Both the position numbers and the translations under genes were made by a program. 64,000 bases of DNA from Billgrantia bachuensis (GTDB lineage: Bacteria; Pseudomonadota; Gammaproteobacteria; Pseudomonadales; Halomonadaceae). The notes below the pieces were generated by a model that saw only the letters and a program-made list of their open reading frames with translations, was not told the DNA's origin and made no database searches. Positions 51,626 to 60,802 of this stretch are shown here, piece after piece. Position 1 is the stretch's first letter, and each line of letters starts with the position of its first letter. The stretch covers positions 124,001 to 188,000 of the forward strand of contig NZ_JAAQTO010000028.1 in assembly GCF_011742165.1 (NCBI RefSeq), in the 5' to 3' direction.

Positions 51626-52792
51626 ATGGATTTCTCTCTTACCGATGACCAGAAGGCGCTCGTCCAGGCTGCCGCGGACTTCTCGCGAGCCGAGCTGGCC
51701 GACCATGCCGCCGAATGGGACGCCACCTCTTATTTTCCGGTCGAGGTCATTCGTCGCGCCGGCGAAGCGGGGTTCCTGGGCATCTACATTCCAGAAGAGC
51801 GCGGTGGCCTGGGGCTGTCGCGGCTGGATGCTTCGTTGATCTTCGAGCAGCTCTCCCAGGGCTGCATCTCCACGACCGCCTATCTTACCATTCACAACAT
51901 GGTGGCCTGGATGGTGGCGAGCTGGGGCAACGAGGCGCTGCGCGAGACATGGGTCGAGCGGCTGATCGGCGGCGAGTGCCTGGGCTGTTATTGCCTGACC
52001 GAGCCCGGTTCCGGCTCGGATGCGGCCAGCCTGCGGACCAAGGCCGTGCGCGAGGGTGACGAGTATGTCATCAGCGGCTCCAAGATGTTCATTTCCGGCG
52101 CCGGCGCTAATGACGTGCTGGTAGTCATGGCGCGCACCGGCGCACCCGACAGCGGTGCCGGCGGGGTGTCGGCGATCTTGGTGCCCGCGGACGCCGCGGG
52201 CATCGAGTACGGCAAGAACGAGGAGAAGATGGGTTGGAAGAGTCAGCCCACCCGCCTGGTCAGCTTCGATGGGGTGCGCGTGCCGATCGGCAATCGCCTG
52301 GGCGAGGAGGGTGAAGGCTTCAAGCTGGCCATGAAGGGGCTTGATGGTGGCCGCCTGAACATCGCCAGCTGTTCGCTGGGGGCAGCCCAGCACGCCCTGA
52401 CCCTGTCGCGCAACTATCTGCAGGAGCGCAAGCAGTTCGGCCGCGAGCTGGCGCATTTCCAGGCGCTGCAGTTCAAGCTTGCCGACATGGCCACCGAACT
52501 CTCTGCGGCGCGGCTGATGGTGCGCCATGCCGCCTGGCGGCTCGACCAGAGCGACCCGGAGGCCACCGCCTACTGTGCCATGGCCAAGCGCTTCGCCACC
52601 GACATGGGCTTCAACGTCTGCAACGAGGCGCTGCAGCTGCATGGAGGATATGGTTACTTGAGGGAGTTCCCCCTGGAGCGCATGGTGCGCGATACCCGAG
52701 TGCACCAGATTCTCGAGGGCACTAACGAGATCATGCGTGTGATCGTGGCCCGCCGCCTGCTGGCGGACGGCATGATCGAAGCGTTGCAATAA
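51626..52792 (+). CDS. Acyl-CoA dehydrogenase, probably isobutyryl-CoA dehydrogenase
   Basis: 388-residue FAD enzyme of the acyl-CoA dehydrogenase family. FAD/substrate motifs: CLTEPGSGSDAASLRTKA, MGWKSQPTRLVSFD, and the C-terminal LQLHGGYGYLREFPLERMVRD (in part), then QILEGTNEIMRVIV. It is followed by 3-hydroxyisobutyryl-CoA hydrolase and mmsB, so oxidation of isobutyryl-CoA to methacrylyl-CoA in valine degradation is the likely step. A matching enoyl-CoA hydratase is not in this cluster. GAGG before the ATG sets the start; 36 open codons upstream are not used. Confidence 0.9.
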   Translation: MDFSLTDDQKALVQAAADFSRAELADHAAEWDATSYFPVEVIRRAGEAGFLGIYIPEERGGLGLSRLDASLIFEQLSQGCISTTAYLTIHNMVAWMVASWGNEALRETWVERLIGGECLGCYCLTEPGSGSDAASLRTKAVREGDEYVISGSKMFISGAGANDVLVVMARTGAPDSGAGGVSAILVPADAAGIEYGKNEEKMGWKSQPTRLVSFDGVRVPIGNRLGEEGEGFKLAMKGLDGGRLNIASCSLGAAQHALTLSRNYLQERKQFGRELAHFQALQFKLADMATELSAARLMVRHAAWRLDQSDPEATAYCAMAKRFATDMGFNVCNEALQLHGGYGYLREFPLERMVRDTRVHQILEGTNEIMRVIVARRLLADGMIEALQ

Positions 52793-52811
52793 TCAGAAGG
52801 AGAATAGTGGC

Positions 52812-53966
52812 ATGACGGACCTTGCGGTCATCTTCGATGAGTTGCCGACCCGCGACGGGGGGAGGATCGGTGTCGCCACCCTCAACTCGCCGAAGTCGCT
52901 CAATGCACTGACGCTGGACATGGCGCGACAGTTGGACGCCAAGCTCGAGGCCTGGGCGGTGGATCGCAGTATCGTCGCGGTGTGGCTGGAGGGCGCGGGG
53001 GAGAAAGCTTTCTGTGCCGGGGGCGACGTGGTGGCGCTGTACCGCTCGATGACCGAAGAGGGCGACAACCGCGGTGCCGGACGCGACAGCCTCTTCGCCG
53101 AGACCTATTTCACCACGGAATATCGCCTCGATTATCGCATCCATACCTACCCCAAGCCGGTCCTGGTGTGGGGCGACGGTATCGTCATGGGTGGTGGGCT
53201 GGGCCTGATGGCGGGTGCCTCGCGGCGCTTGGCAACGCAGACCACGCTGATCGCCATGCCCGAGATCACCATCGGCCTCTACCCGGACATCGGCGCCAGC
53301 TGGTTCCTCAATCGCATGCCGCCGGGGGTGGGGGCCTATCTCGGGATCACCGGGGCCCAGCTCAACGCCCGCGATGCGCTGGACCTGGGGCTGGCCGACC
53401 ACTTCGTGCCGCGCGAGCGACGCGATGCGTTGCTCGAAGCCCTCGGCGAAGCCGACTACGGTTCGCGTAGCCCTCGCGACCTCGAGGCCGGCGTACAGCG
53501 GGTGCTCGACGAACTCGAGGATCGCGCCCAGGCACCGGACGCCCAGGTCTGGCCGTTGCTCGACCATCTCCAGGCCCTCTGCGGTCAGGTGGATGCCCCG
53601 GTGGCAGTGAAGCGTATCCTGCAGGACGATCGCGACGATGCGTGGCTTGCCGCCAACCGCAAGCGGCTCGAGGCCGGCAGTCCGCTGAGTGCCCATCTGG
53701 TCTGGCGCATGCTCGAACGCCATCGCCATACCAGCCTGGCCGATGCCTTTCGCGATGAGCTCAACCTCTCGGTGCAGTGCTGCCGCCAAGGCGATATCGC
53801 CGAAGGTGTGCGAGCCCTGCTGATCGACAAGGACAAGAACCCCAAATGGCTGCACGAGAGCGTCGATGATGTACCTGAAGAGGATCTGCAGGCGCTGTTG
53901 GCACCGCTGTGGAGCGGAGAGGAGCATCCCTTGCGCGACCTCGGCAGTGGCAAACGAATGACCTGA
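52812..53966 (+). CDS. 3-hydroxyisobutyryl-CoA hydrolase (enoyl-CoA hydratase superfamily)
   Basis: 384-residue crotonase-fold protein, too long for a hydratase and of HIBCH size. Motifs: LNSPKSLNALTLDMARQL, EGAGEKAFCAGGDVVALYRS (oxyanion-hole region), GIVMGGGLGLMAGASRRLAT, and MPEITIGLYPDIGASWFLNR with the catalytic Glu/Asp. It releases free 3-hydroxyisobutyrate for MmsB encoded next. The long C-terminal helical part (about 240-380) is the HIBCH-specific region. Confidence 0.93.
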   Translation: MTDLAVIFDELPTRDGGRIGVATLNSPKSLNALTLDMARQLDAKLEAWAVDRSIVAVWLEGAGEKAFCAGGDVVALYRSMTEEGDNRGAGRDSLFAETYFTTEYRLDYRIHTYPKPVLVWGDGIVMGGGLGLMAGASRRLATQTTLIAMPEITIGLYPDIGASWFLNRMPPGVGAYLGITGAQLNARDALDLGLADHFVPRERRDALLEALGEADYGSRSPRDLEAGVQRVLDELEDRAQAPDAQVWPLLDHLQALCGQVDAPVAVKRILQDDRDDAWLAANRKRLEAGSPLSAHLVWRMLERHRHTSLADAFRDELNLSVQCCRQGDIAEGVRALLIDKDKNPKWLHESVDDVPEEDLQALLAPLWSGEEHPLRDLGSGKRMT

Positions 53967-54019
53967 ACCTATCGATTCCAGAGATTCACTTTCTATAACG
54001 ACAACCAGGAGCAGCTCGC

Positions 54020-54922
54020 ATGAAAATCGCCTTCATCGGCCTCGGCAACATGGGCGCCCCGATGGCCCACAATCTGGTCAAGGCCGGTCATGAGGTCAGC
54101 GTCTTCGATCTGGTCGATGCCGCCATGAAACGCCTCGAGGAAGCGGGGGCCAACGCTTGTGCCAGCGCCCAGAGCGCGGCCAGTGATGCCGAGGTGGTCA
54201 TCTCCATGTTGCCGGCCGGCCAGCATGTGCGCCGCCTCTATCTCGGTCGCGAGGACTCGCCGGGGCTCTTCGATGCCCTGGATGGCAAGCCACTGATCAT
54301 CGATGCCTCCACCATCTCGCCGGAGGATGCCCGTTTCGTTGGCGCCGCGGCTACCGAGCGCGGCTTGACCTACCTCGATGCACCGGTCTCCGGCGGCGTC
54401 GGGGGCGCCCAGGCCGGCACCCTGACCTTCATCGTCGGTGGCAGCCAGGCCGGCTTCGAGCAGGCCAGGCCGGTGCTCGAGGGCATGGGCAGGAACATCT
54501 TCCACGCCGGGGAGATCGGTGCCGGCCAGGTGGCCAAGATCTGCAACAACATGCTGCTCGGCATTCTCATGAGCGGTACTGCCGAGGCCCTGGCCCTGGG
54601 CGTCAAGAATGGCCTCGACCCGGCCGTGCTGTCCGAGATCATGAAGCAGAGCAGCGGCGGCAACTGGGCGCTCAACGTCTATAACCCCTGGCCTGGCGTG
54701 ATGGAAGGCTCCGCCGCCTCGCGCGACTATCAGGGCGGCTTCCTTACCGACCTGATGGCCAAGGATCTGGGATTGGCCTGGGAGTTGGCATTGGGCTGCA
54801 AGGCCACCGTGCCAATGGGCTCCCAGGCGCGCAACTTGTTTGCCCTGCACTCGGCCCAGGGCAACGGTGGACTCGACTTCTCCAGCATTCAGAAGCTCTA
54901 CCGCTCGGGCGAGGAGAGCTGA
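54020..54922 (+). CDS. mmsB: 3-hydroxyisobutyrate dehydrogenase
   Basis: NAD(P)-dependent oxidation of 3-hydroxyisobutyrate to methylmalonate semialdehyde, the MmsA substrate. 300 residues. N-terminal IAFIGLGNMGAPMAHNLVKAGHEV (in part) Rossmann motif with the family substrate signature, DAPVSGGVGGAQAGTL, and catalytic Lys in AGQVAKICNNMLLG. Last gene of the three-gene valine operon; a hairpin follows. Confidence 0.96.
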   Translation: MKIAFIGLGNMGAPMAHNLVKAGHEVSVFDLVDAAMKRLEEAGANACASAQSAASDAEVVISMLPAGQHVRRLYLGREDSPGLFDALDGKPLIIDASTISPEDARFVGAAATERGLTYLDAPVSGGVGGAQAGTLTFIVGGSQAGFEQARPVLEGMGRNIFHAGEIGAGQVAKICNNMLLGILMSGTAEALALGVKNGLDPAVLSEIMKQSSGGNWALNVYNPWPGVMEGSAASRDYQGGFLTDLMAKDLGLAWELALGCKATVPMGSQARNLFALHSAQGNGGLDFSSIQKLYRSGEES

Positions 54923-54943
54923 ACCCCGCTTTTGGCTGCTTGG

Positions 54944-54980
54944 CGAGAAACGGGCACAATCCTTTGCTCGTTTCTCGTTT
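54944..54980 (+). terminator. Hairpin after mmsB, just ahead of the MATE gene
   Basis: CGAGAAACG (54944-54952) pairs with CGTTTCTCG (54969-54977), then TTT. It probably ends the valine operon, but it also lies directly before the ribosome site of the MATE gene, so it could sit in that gene's leader. Confidence 0.55.
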
Positions 54981-54989
54981 CGAGGTCCC

Positions 54990-56411
54990 ATGTCAACGTC
55001 TCCTTCCTCCGCTGAAGGCGGCTCGCGACGCCCCGTGCGCCGTGAGCTGCTCGAAGGCCCCATCGCCCTGACCCTGCTACGCAAGTGCCTGCCCGTGGTG
55101 GGCGGCATGATTGCCATGATGAGTTTCAACCTGGTCGATACCTGGTTCGTCTCACGGCTGGGGCCGGCGCCGCTGGCGGCGGTATCGTTCACCTTCCCGG
55201 TGGTGTTCGCGGTGATCAGCCTGGCCATTGGCCTGGGGATCGGCACCTCGGCGGTAGTGGCCCGGCGCCTGGGGCAGGGCGATATCGAGACCGTCCGGCG
55301 ACGTGCCACCGATGCCGCGCTGCTGGCGCTGGTGGCTGGCGTGCTGTTGAGCCTGCTGGGCCTGACCACGCTCGAGCCGATGTTCCGGCTATTGGGGGCC
55401 GATGCAGAGCTGATGCCGCTGATCCAGGACTACATGGGTATCTGGTACCTGGGCGCGGCGGCGGTGATCGTACCGCGCGTACTCAACAGCGTCTTGCGTG
55501 CCCAGGGCAATACGCTCATCCCCGGGTTGATGATGGCGCTGGCCGCGCTGCTCAACGGCCTGCTCGACTGGCTGCTGATCTTCGGCGTGGGGCCATTCCC
55601 TGCGCTGGGTGTACAGGGCGCGGCCTTGGCCACGGTGCTGAGCTGGGGCGCGATGACAGCGGCACTGTTCTGGCAGCGCGAGCTGCGCGACTGTCTCGAT
55701 CTGCGCCGACTCACCCTCGGCGGGCTCGTGGCTTCCTGGCGTGAGCTGTCGCGGATCGCTCTGCCTGCCGCCATCACCAGCGTATTCACGCCCTTGGCCC
55801 TGGCTCTGATAACGCGCATCGTCGCCGGTCATGGCCACCAGGCCGTGGCGGGTTATGGTGTCGGCACGCGTATCGAGGCCATTGCCCAGATCGCCGTGCT
55901 GGCTCTGTCGATGACGCTGCCGCCGCTGGTCAGCCAGAACGTAGGGGCTGGTCAGCACGAGCGCGTGCGGCGGGCCATCTTCGGCTGCTTCGTGTTCGTG
56001 CTGGCTTGGCAGCTCGGCGTATGGCTGCTGCTGCAACTGCTGGCCCCCTGGCTGGTGGATGGCTATACCGCCGGGGAGGCGACGGGATCGGTTCTACGCG
56101 ACTTTCTATGGTGGGTGCCGCTGGGCCTCGGCGCCCAGGGCGTGGTGATCCTGGCGGTGTCATCGTTCAATGCCCTGCACGAACCTTCCCGGGCCATGCG
56201 CCTCTCGGTGATCCGGCTGTTCCTGCTTACGGTGCCGCTGGCCTGGGTGGGTAGTGTGATTGGCGATACTCGAGGCATCTTCGTCGGCTTGTTCCTGGCC
56301 AACGTGCTGGTGGGGCTGGTGGCATGGCGCACCCTGCGCCGGCGGCTCGACGCCATGCTCCCCGTCGCACCCAAGGTTGAATCGAATGATTCCCTCGAGA
56401 AAAAAACATGA
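54990..56411 (+). CDS. MATE-family multidrug/metabolite efflux pump
   Basis: 473-residue inner-membrane exporter of the MATE (DinF/NorM-like) family with 12 predicted helices in two repeats: PIALTLLRKCLPVVGGMIAMM, NLVDTWFVSRLGPAPLAAVS, GIGTSAVVARRLGQGD in the first half and SRIALPAAITSVFTP plus VGTRIEAIAQIAVLALSMTL in the second. Substrates cannot be predicted. Start at the ATG with GAGG ahead; 50 open codons upstream overlap the hairpin and mmsB. Confidence 0.92.
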   Translation: MSTSPSSAEGGSRRPVRRELLEGPIALTLLRKCLPVVGGMIAMMSFNLVDTWFVSRLGPAPLAAVSFTFPVVFAVISLAIGLGIGTSAVVARRLGQGDIETVRRRATDAALLALVAGVLLSLLGLTTLEPMFRLLGADAELMPLIQDYMGIWYLGAAAVIVPRVLNSVLRAQGNTLIPGLMMALAALLNGLLDWLLIFGVGPFPALGVQGAALATVLSWGAMTAALFWQRELRDCLDLRRLTLGGLVASWRELSRIALPAAITSVFTPLALALITRIVAGHGHQAVAGYGVGTRIEAIAQIAVLALSMTLPPLVSQNVGAGQHERVRRAIFGCFVFVLAWQLGVWLLLQLLAPWLVDGYTAGEATGSVLRDFLWWVPLGLGAQGVVILAVSSFNALHEPSRAMRLSVIRLFLLTVPLAWVGSVIGDTRGIFVGLFLANVLVGLVAWRTLRRRLDAMLPVAPKVESNDSLEKKT

Positions 56412-56440
56412 CGAAGGGTTGGCAGAGAATCTGGTTTGGT

Positions 56441-56461
56441 CTACATTCGATAAAAATGTAG
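56441..56461. promoter_or_regulatory. Palindromic operator upstream of gcdH
   Basis: CTACATT (56441-56447) and AATGTAG (56455-56461) are exact inverted arms around the 7-base spacer CGATAAA, giving the LysR-type ATT-N7-AAT pattern. Its centre is 33 bases before the gcdH ATG. Confidence 0.65.
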
Positions 56462-56483
56462 AAATTTTACCAGGAGAGTCGCC

Positions 56484-57665
56484 ATGAGCCAGATCACCCC
56501 CGTTACTTGGGAAGACCCGTTCCGTCTGATCGACCAGCTCGACGAAGACGAGCGCATGGTACTTCAGACCGCACACGATTATTGCCAGGACAAGCTGATG
56601 CCGCGTGCGCTCGAGGCCAACCGCCACGAGCGCTTCGACCGCGAGATCATGAACGAGATGGGCGAGCTGGGCCTGCTCGGCGCAACTATCGACGGCTATG
56701 GCTGTGCCGGCATGAACTACGTCAGCTACGGCCTGATCGCTCGCGAGGTGGAGCGCGTCGATTCCGGCTACCGCAGCGCCATGAGCGTGCAGTCGAGCCT
56801 GGTGATGTACCCCATCCACGCCTTCGGCAGTGAAGCGCAGCGCGAGAAATACCTGCCCAGGCTGGCGACCGGCGAGTGGGTGGGGGCTTTCGGCCTCACC
56901 GAGCCGGATCACGGTTCCGACCCGGGCAACATGTCCACCCGCGCCGTGCGCACCGACAACGGCTGGCGCCTCAACGGCACCAAGACCTGGATTACCAACT
57001 CACCGATCGCCGACGTCTTCGTGGTGTGGGCGCGGGACGAGCAGGGCGTGGTCAACGGCTTCATTCTCGAGAAGGGCATGAAAGGGCTTTCGGCTCCCAA
57101 GATCGAAGGCAAATTCAGCCTGCGTGCCTCCGTTACCGGGCAGATCGCCATGCAGGATGTGGAAGTGACCGACGAGCAGCGCTTGCCGGGCGTCACCGGG
57201 CTCAAGGGGCCGTTCTCGTGCCTCAACCGCGCCCGCTACGGTATCGCCTGGGGCAGCATGGGCGCCGCCGAGGCCTGCTGGCACGCCGCCCGCCAGTACA
57301 CCCTTGACCGCAAGCAGTTCGGCCGTCCGCTGGCCGCCAATCAGCTGATCCAGAAGAAGCTCGCCGACATGCAGACCGAGATTGCGCTGGGCCTGCAGGC
57401 GGCGCTGCGCGTGGGCCGCATGATCGACGCGGGCCAGTTGGTGCCGGAGGCGATCTCGCTGATCAAGCGCAACAACTGTGGCAAGGCGCTGGACATCGCC
57501 CGCGTCGCCCGCGACATGCACGGCGGCAACGGCATCGCCGACGAATATCACGTGATTCGCCACATGATGAACCTCGAGGCGGTCAACACCTACGAAGGTA
57601 CCCACGATGTGCACGCCTTGATTCTTGGTCGGGCGCAGACCGGTATCCAGGCTTTCGCCAATTGA
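56484..57665 (+). CDS. gcdH: Glutaryl-CoA dehydrogenase
   Basis: FAD enzyme oxidising and decarboxylating glutaryl-CoA to crotonyl-CoA. 393 residues. Diagnostic features are [19 protein letters not shown], the conserved Arg in [24 protein letters not shown] (in parts), and the catalytic Glu in [17 protein letters not shown], typical of GcdH rather than other acyl-CoA dehydrogenases. Followed 24 bases later by a CoA transferase, the same pair as Pseudomonas PA0447-PA0446. It links glutarate from lysine to central metabolism. Confidence 0.96.
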   Translation: MSQITPVTWEDPFRLIDQLDEDERMVLQTAHDYCQDKLMPRALEANRHERFDREIMNEMGELGLLGATIDGYGCAGMNYVSYGLIAREVERVDSGYRSAMSVQSSLVMYPIHAFGSEAQREKYLPRLATGEWVGAFGLTEPDHGSDPGNMSTRAVRTDNGWRLNGTKTWITNSPIADVFVVWARDEQGVVNGFILEKGMKGLSAPKIEGKFSLRASVTGQIAMQDVEVTDEQRLPGVTGLKGPFSCLNRARYGIAWGSMGAAEACWHAARQYTLDRKQFGRPLAANQLIQKKLADMQTEIALGLQAALRVGRMIDAGQLVPEAISLIKRNNCGKALDIARVARDMHGGNGIADEYHVIRHMMNLEAVNTYEGTHDVHALILGRAQTGIQAFAN

Positions 57666-57689
57666 TATGCGATGACGCGAGGAGGGAGC

Positions 57690-58904
57690 ATGAGCGGACC
57701 GCTTGACGGTATCGTGGTGCTCGATATGTCGCGCGTGCTGGCCGGCCCTTGGGCCGGCCAGCTGCTCGCCGACCTCGGCGCGCGTGTGATCAAGATCGAG
57801 CACCCCGAGCGCGGCGACGACACCCGCGGCTGGGGGCCGCCGTGGCTTGGCGAAGACCTGGAGGCGGGAAGCGTCGAGAGGGTGGCGGCCTATTTTCTGT
57901 GCGCCAACCGTGGCAAGCAGTCTCTGGCGGTGGATATCGCAAGCGAGCGGGGCCAGGCGCTGATCCGTCAGCTCGCCGAGGGTGCCGATATCGTGCTCGA
58001 GAACTTCAAGGTCGGCGGCCTGGCCAAGTACGGCCTGGACTACGCCAGCCTGAAGACGCTCAACCCACGGCTGATAGGCTGTTCGATCACCGGCTTCGGC
58101 CAGGATGGTCCCTATGCGCACCGTGCCGGCTATGACTTCATGATCCAGGCCATGGGCGGGCTGATGAGTATCGGCGGCGAGCCGGATGGCATGCCGATGA
58201 AGACCGGCGTGGCGATCACCGACGTGATGACAGGGCTCTATGCCACCATAGGCGTGCTCGCTGCGCTGCATGAGCGAGACCGCACCGGTGAAGGGCGACA
58301 CGTGGACGTGGCGCTGCTCGACGTGCAGGTAGCGGCACTGGCCAATCAGGCACTCAACGCACTGGTCAGTGGCGTCTCGCCCGAACGCCATGGCAACGCC
58401 CATCCCAACATCGTGCCCTATCAGGCCTTTGCCTGTGCCGACGGTCATCTGGTCCTGACGGTGGGCAACGACGGTCAGTTCACGCGGTTGGCCGAGTTGC
58501 TGGGTCATCCCGAATGGGCTGACGATCCGGCATATTCTACTAATGCCGCCCGCGTGGGCAATCGTGACGTATTGGTGCCGCGGATCCAGGCGATCTTCCT
58601 GACGCGAAAGCGCGATGAATGGCTTGCCGAGCTCGAGGCTCGCGGCATTCCTGCCGGGCCGATCAATACCATCGCCGAAGTCTTCGACGATCCCCAGATC
58701 AAGCATCGACATATGCAGCGCACGTTGAAGCGTGGTGAGCTCGAGGTACCGCAGGTGGCCTGTCCGCTGCGCTTCGACAGCCAGCCCGCCGTGAGCGAGG
58801 TGGCACCGCCCCGGCTGGGCCAGGACAGCGATACGATACTCGCCGAGATGGGCCTGACCGCCGACGATATCGAGCGGCTGCGGCGCGAGGGTATCGTGCG
58901 CTAG
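57690..58904 (+). CDS. Family III (CaiB/BaiF) CoA transferase, probably glutarate CoA-transferase
   Basis: 404-residue family III CoA transferase. The catalytic Asp lies in GYDFMIQAMGGLMS; other motifs are VLDMSRVLAGPWAGQLLADLGARVIKIE (in parts), NFKVGGLAKYGLDY and VDVALLDVQVAALANQA. Operon position after gcdH indicates that it loads CoA onto glutarate, using a donor such as succinyl-CoA, as in human SUGCT. The start with AGGAGG just ahead is chosen over an ATG six codons upstream. Confidence 0.9.
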   Translation: MSGPLDGIVVLDMSRVLAGPWAGQLLADLGARVIKIEHPERGDDTRGWGPPWLGEDLEAGSVERVAAYFLCANRGKQSLAVDIASERGQALIRQLAEGADIVLENFKVGGLAKYGLDYASLKTLNPRLIGCSITGFGQDGPYAHRAGYDFMIQAMGGLMSIGGEPDGMPMKTGVAITDVMTGLYATIGVLAALHERDRTGEGRHVDVALLDVQVAALANQALNALVSGVSPERHGNAHPNIVPYQAFACADGHLVLTVGNDGQFTRLAELLGHPEWADDPAYSTNAARVGNRDVLVPRIQAIFLTRKRDEWLAELEARGIPAGPINTIAEVFDDPQIKHRHMQRTLKRGELEVPQVACPLRFDSQPAVSEVAPPRLGQDSDTILAEMGLTADDIERLRREGIVR

Positions 58905-58920
58905 CTTGGGGACGAGCCGC

Positions 58921-59703
58921 TTAGCCCGCCGCCACGGCGGGACACTCTCCCGGTGACTGGCCGTATGCGGGAGTCAGCAACCCCAGAGTGCCGATTCCCG
59001 GAAGCTTGATACCCAGCGCAGCTGGGTCGATGCCGAGTATCAACCCGCCAAGATTGAGTTCCAGGCCCTCTTGCAGTCCCACTGCGGCACCGACCAAGCC
59101 GCCCAGTGAGACCTGAACCCCCGTGCCACTGGGACTGGTCGCCACCAGTTCGTCGCCCAGAAAGTCCTTGCCGATGGCAGTGGACGGTAGCGATACGGAG
59201 AGTTCCGGTATCTCGCGGATCAGCCAGGCCACGAAGGTATTGCTGTTGGGACCGGGCCAGGCGCGGTAACGGTCGCGATAGGGGTAGTCCGGCAGGATGG
59301 TTTCGATGCGTTCGATGGCACGCTCGGCCTCTCTGCCGCACAGGGTGGCATGTACGGTGGGTTGGCTGCCGAACCAGGCGCGGTCGGGGCCGCCAATACG
59401 TGAGGAGAGGGCGGGGTATCCCCATCCGGTGACCTGGTGCACGGTATAGTGCGCGGCACCTCGTGGCTTGGTCGCTACCCAGGCGTGTACGGCAAAGATG
59501 CCGCGCCAGTCGAAGGCCCGGGCCGAATAGACCTGGACGACAGCGGCGTGGGTCTGGGTCGGGTCGGGCGCCAGCCCCATGCTGCTACGATCGGCGCTGC
59601 GCCAGTCACCCCGAGTATCGATGCCGCCGAAACCCCACATATAGAGTGGCCCGCCGCCCAGCAGCAAAACCAGGGTCAACGCACCGAGGAGTAGCCTGAG
59701 CAC
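58921..59703 (-). CDS. DUF3750 family protein, membrane-anchored or secreted
   Basis: 260-residue protein with an N-terminal hydrophobic signal/anchor (LLLGALTLVLLLGGGPLYMWGF). The middle holds the DUF3750-type sequence: VVQVYSARAFDWRGIFAVHAWVATK (in parts), YTVHQVTGWGYPAL, and the conserved RAWPGPNSNTFVAWLIREIPEL (in parts), with Asn and His residues that might be functional. A glycine/leucine-rich C-terminus follows (GGLVGAAVGLQEGLELNLGG). No enzymatic activity is known for the family. It lies 18 bases after ppsR on the same strand. Confidence 0.8.
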   Translation of the reverse strand: MLRLLLGALTLVLLLGGGPLYMWGFGGIDTRGDWRSADRSSMGLAPDPTQTHAAVVQVYSARAFDWRGIFAVHAWVATKPRGAAHYTVHQVTGWGYPALSSRIGGPDRAWFGSQPTVHATLCGREAERAIERIETILPDYPYRDRYRAWPGPNSNTFVAWLIREIPELSVSLPSTAIGKDFLGDELVATSPSGTGVQVSLGGLVGAAVGLQEGLELNLGGLILGIDPAALGIKLPGIGTLGLLTPAYGQSPGECPAVAAG

Positions 59704-59721
59704 GGCGAGGCTCCCTTCCGC

Positions 59722-60555
59722 TCAGCGCGGCGAGAAGCGGCGCGTCAGCCCCGTCTCGGCAATCATGCGGGTCGAGATCTCCTCGATGGAGAAGCGCGTG
59801 GTGTCGATATAGGGGATGTGCATCTGGCGGTAGAGCCCTTCGGCCTGCTCCACTTCCTGGACGCACTGGTCCAGCGAGCTGTAGCGGCTGTTGGGGCGCC
59901 GTTCATGGCGAATGGCGGCCAGCCGGCGGGGGTCAATGGTCAGCCCGAACAGTTTGTGGCGGTGCTGGGCGAGGGCCCGTGGCAGCTTGAGACTGCCATC
60001 CTCGTCGAGATCGTCCTCGGTGAGCGGATAGTTGGCGGCGCGAATACCGAACTGCAGGGCGAGGTAGAGCGAGGTCGGCGTCTTGCCGCAGCGTGACACC
60101 CCGATCAGGATGACGTCGGCCTGGTTGTATTGGTGGGTGCGGGCACCGTCGTCGTTGTCCAGGGCGAAGTGGACCGAGTGAATGCGATCCATGTAGACCT
60201 CGTCCTGGCCGATGGAGTGGGTGCGGCCCACGGTATAGCTCGAGTGAGTGCCGAGCTCCTTTTCCAGCGGCTTGAGGAAGGTCGAGAAGATATCGATCTT
60301 GAAGCCGGGCGCGCTGCGGATCACCTCCCGAATCGATTCGTCGACGATGGTGTCGATGATGATCGGCTCCTCGCCATCACGCGCCGCGGCGCCCGTAATG
60401 ATATCGACCAGGGTTCGCGCCTTGTCGAGAGTGTCGATATAGGGCTTGGTGAGCATGCGCAGCTCGACGTTCTCGAACTGCGCAAGCAGGCTACGACCCA
60501 GGCTCTCGGCGGTGATGCCGGTGCCGTCGGAGATGAAGAAGGCGGTTCGGGACAT
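59722..60555 (-). CDS. ppsR: PEP synthase regulatory protein (kinase/pyrophosphorylase)
   Basis: DUF299 enzyme that switches PEP synthase off by ADP-dependent phosphorylation of a Thr and on by Pi-dependent pyrophosphorylation. 277 residues. P-loop [15 protein letters not shown] at about 153-167; N-terminal [19 protein letters not shown]. It is divergent from its target ppsA, an arrangement common in gammaproteobacteria. The target Thr is present in ppsA (GGRTCHAA). Confidence 0.96.
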   Translation of the reverse strand: MSRTAFFISDGTGITAESLGRSLLAQFENVELRMLTKPYIDTLDKARTLVDIITGAAARDGEEPIIIDTIVDESIREVIRSAPGFKIDIFSTFLKPLEKELGTHSSYTVGRTHSIGQDEVYMDRIHSVHFALDNDDGARTHQYNQADVILIGVSRCGKTPTSLYLALQFGIRAANYPLTEDDLDEDGSLKLPRALAQHRHKLFGLTIDPRRLAAIRHERRPNSRYSSLDQCVQEVEQAEGLYRQMHIPYIDTTRFSIEEISTRMIAETGLTRRFSPR

Positions 60556-60802
60556 GGTGTCGAGGGTATCCGTGATGATTCGAATATCTCATTGTCAGCG
60601 CTCGTGGCGCCGTCGGCAAGGCGTGACTCCAGTGCCTGTCGATGCCTCCCGACTACAGGAAACGCAGGAATCGGGCAATTGTTGTAAAAAACCTCCAGTG
60701 ACTTCGATGTTAGACCAATGGCGAATATGGCCGCTTGCGTTTAAGGTGGGCAGCATTGCGCTTTCGCCTGAAGCCTAGGCAACGGACATTCAAGGGGGTT
60801 AC

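Noticed and set aside
57000..58712. A 570-codon minus-strand frame opposite gcdH and the CoA transferase
   Set aside because: It lies antisense to two strongly recognisable enzymes, has no family motifs and unusual His/Gln/Arg-rich composition. Long antisense frames are expected in GC-rich genes.
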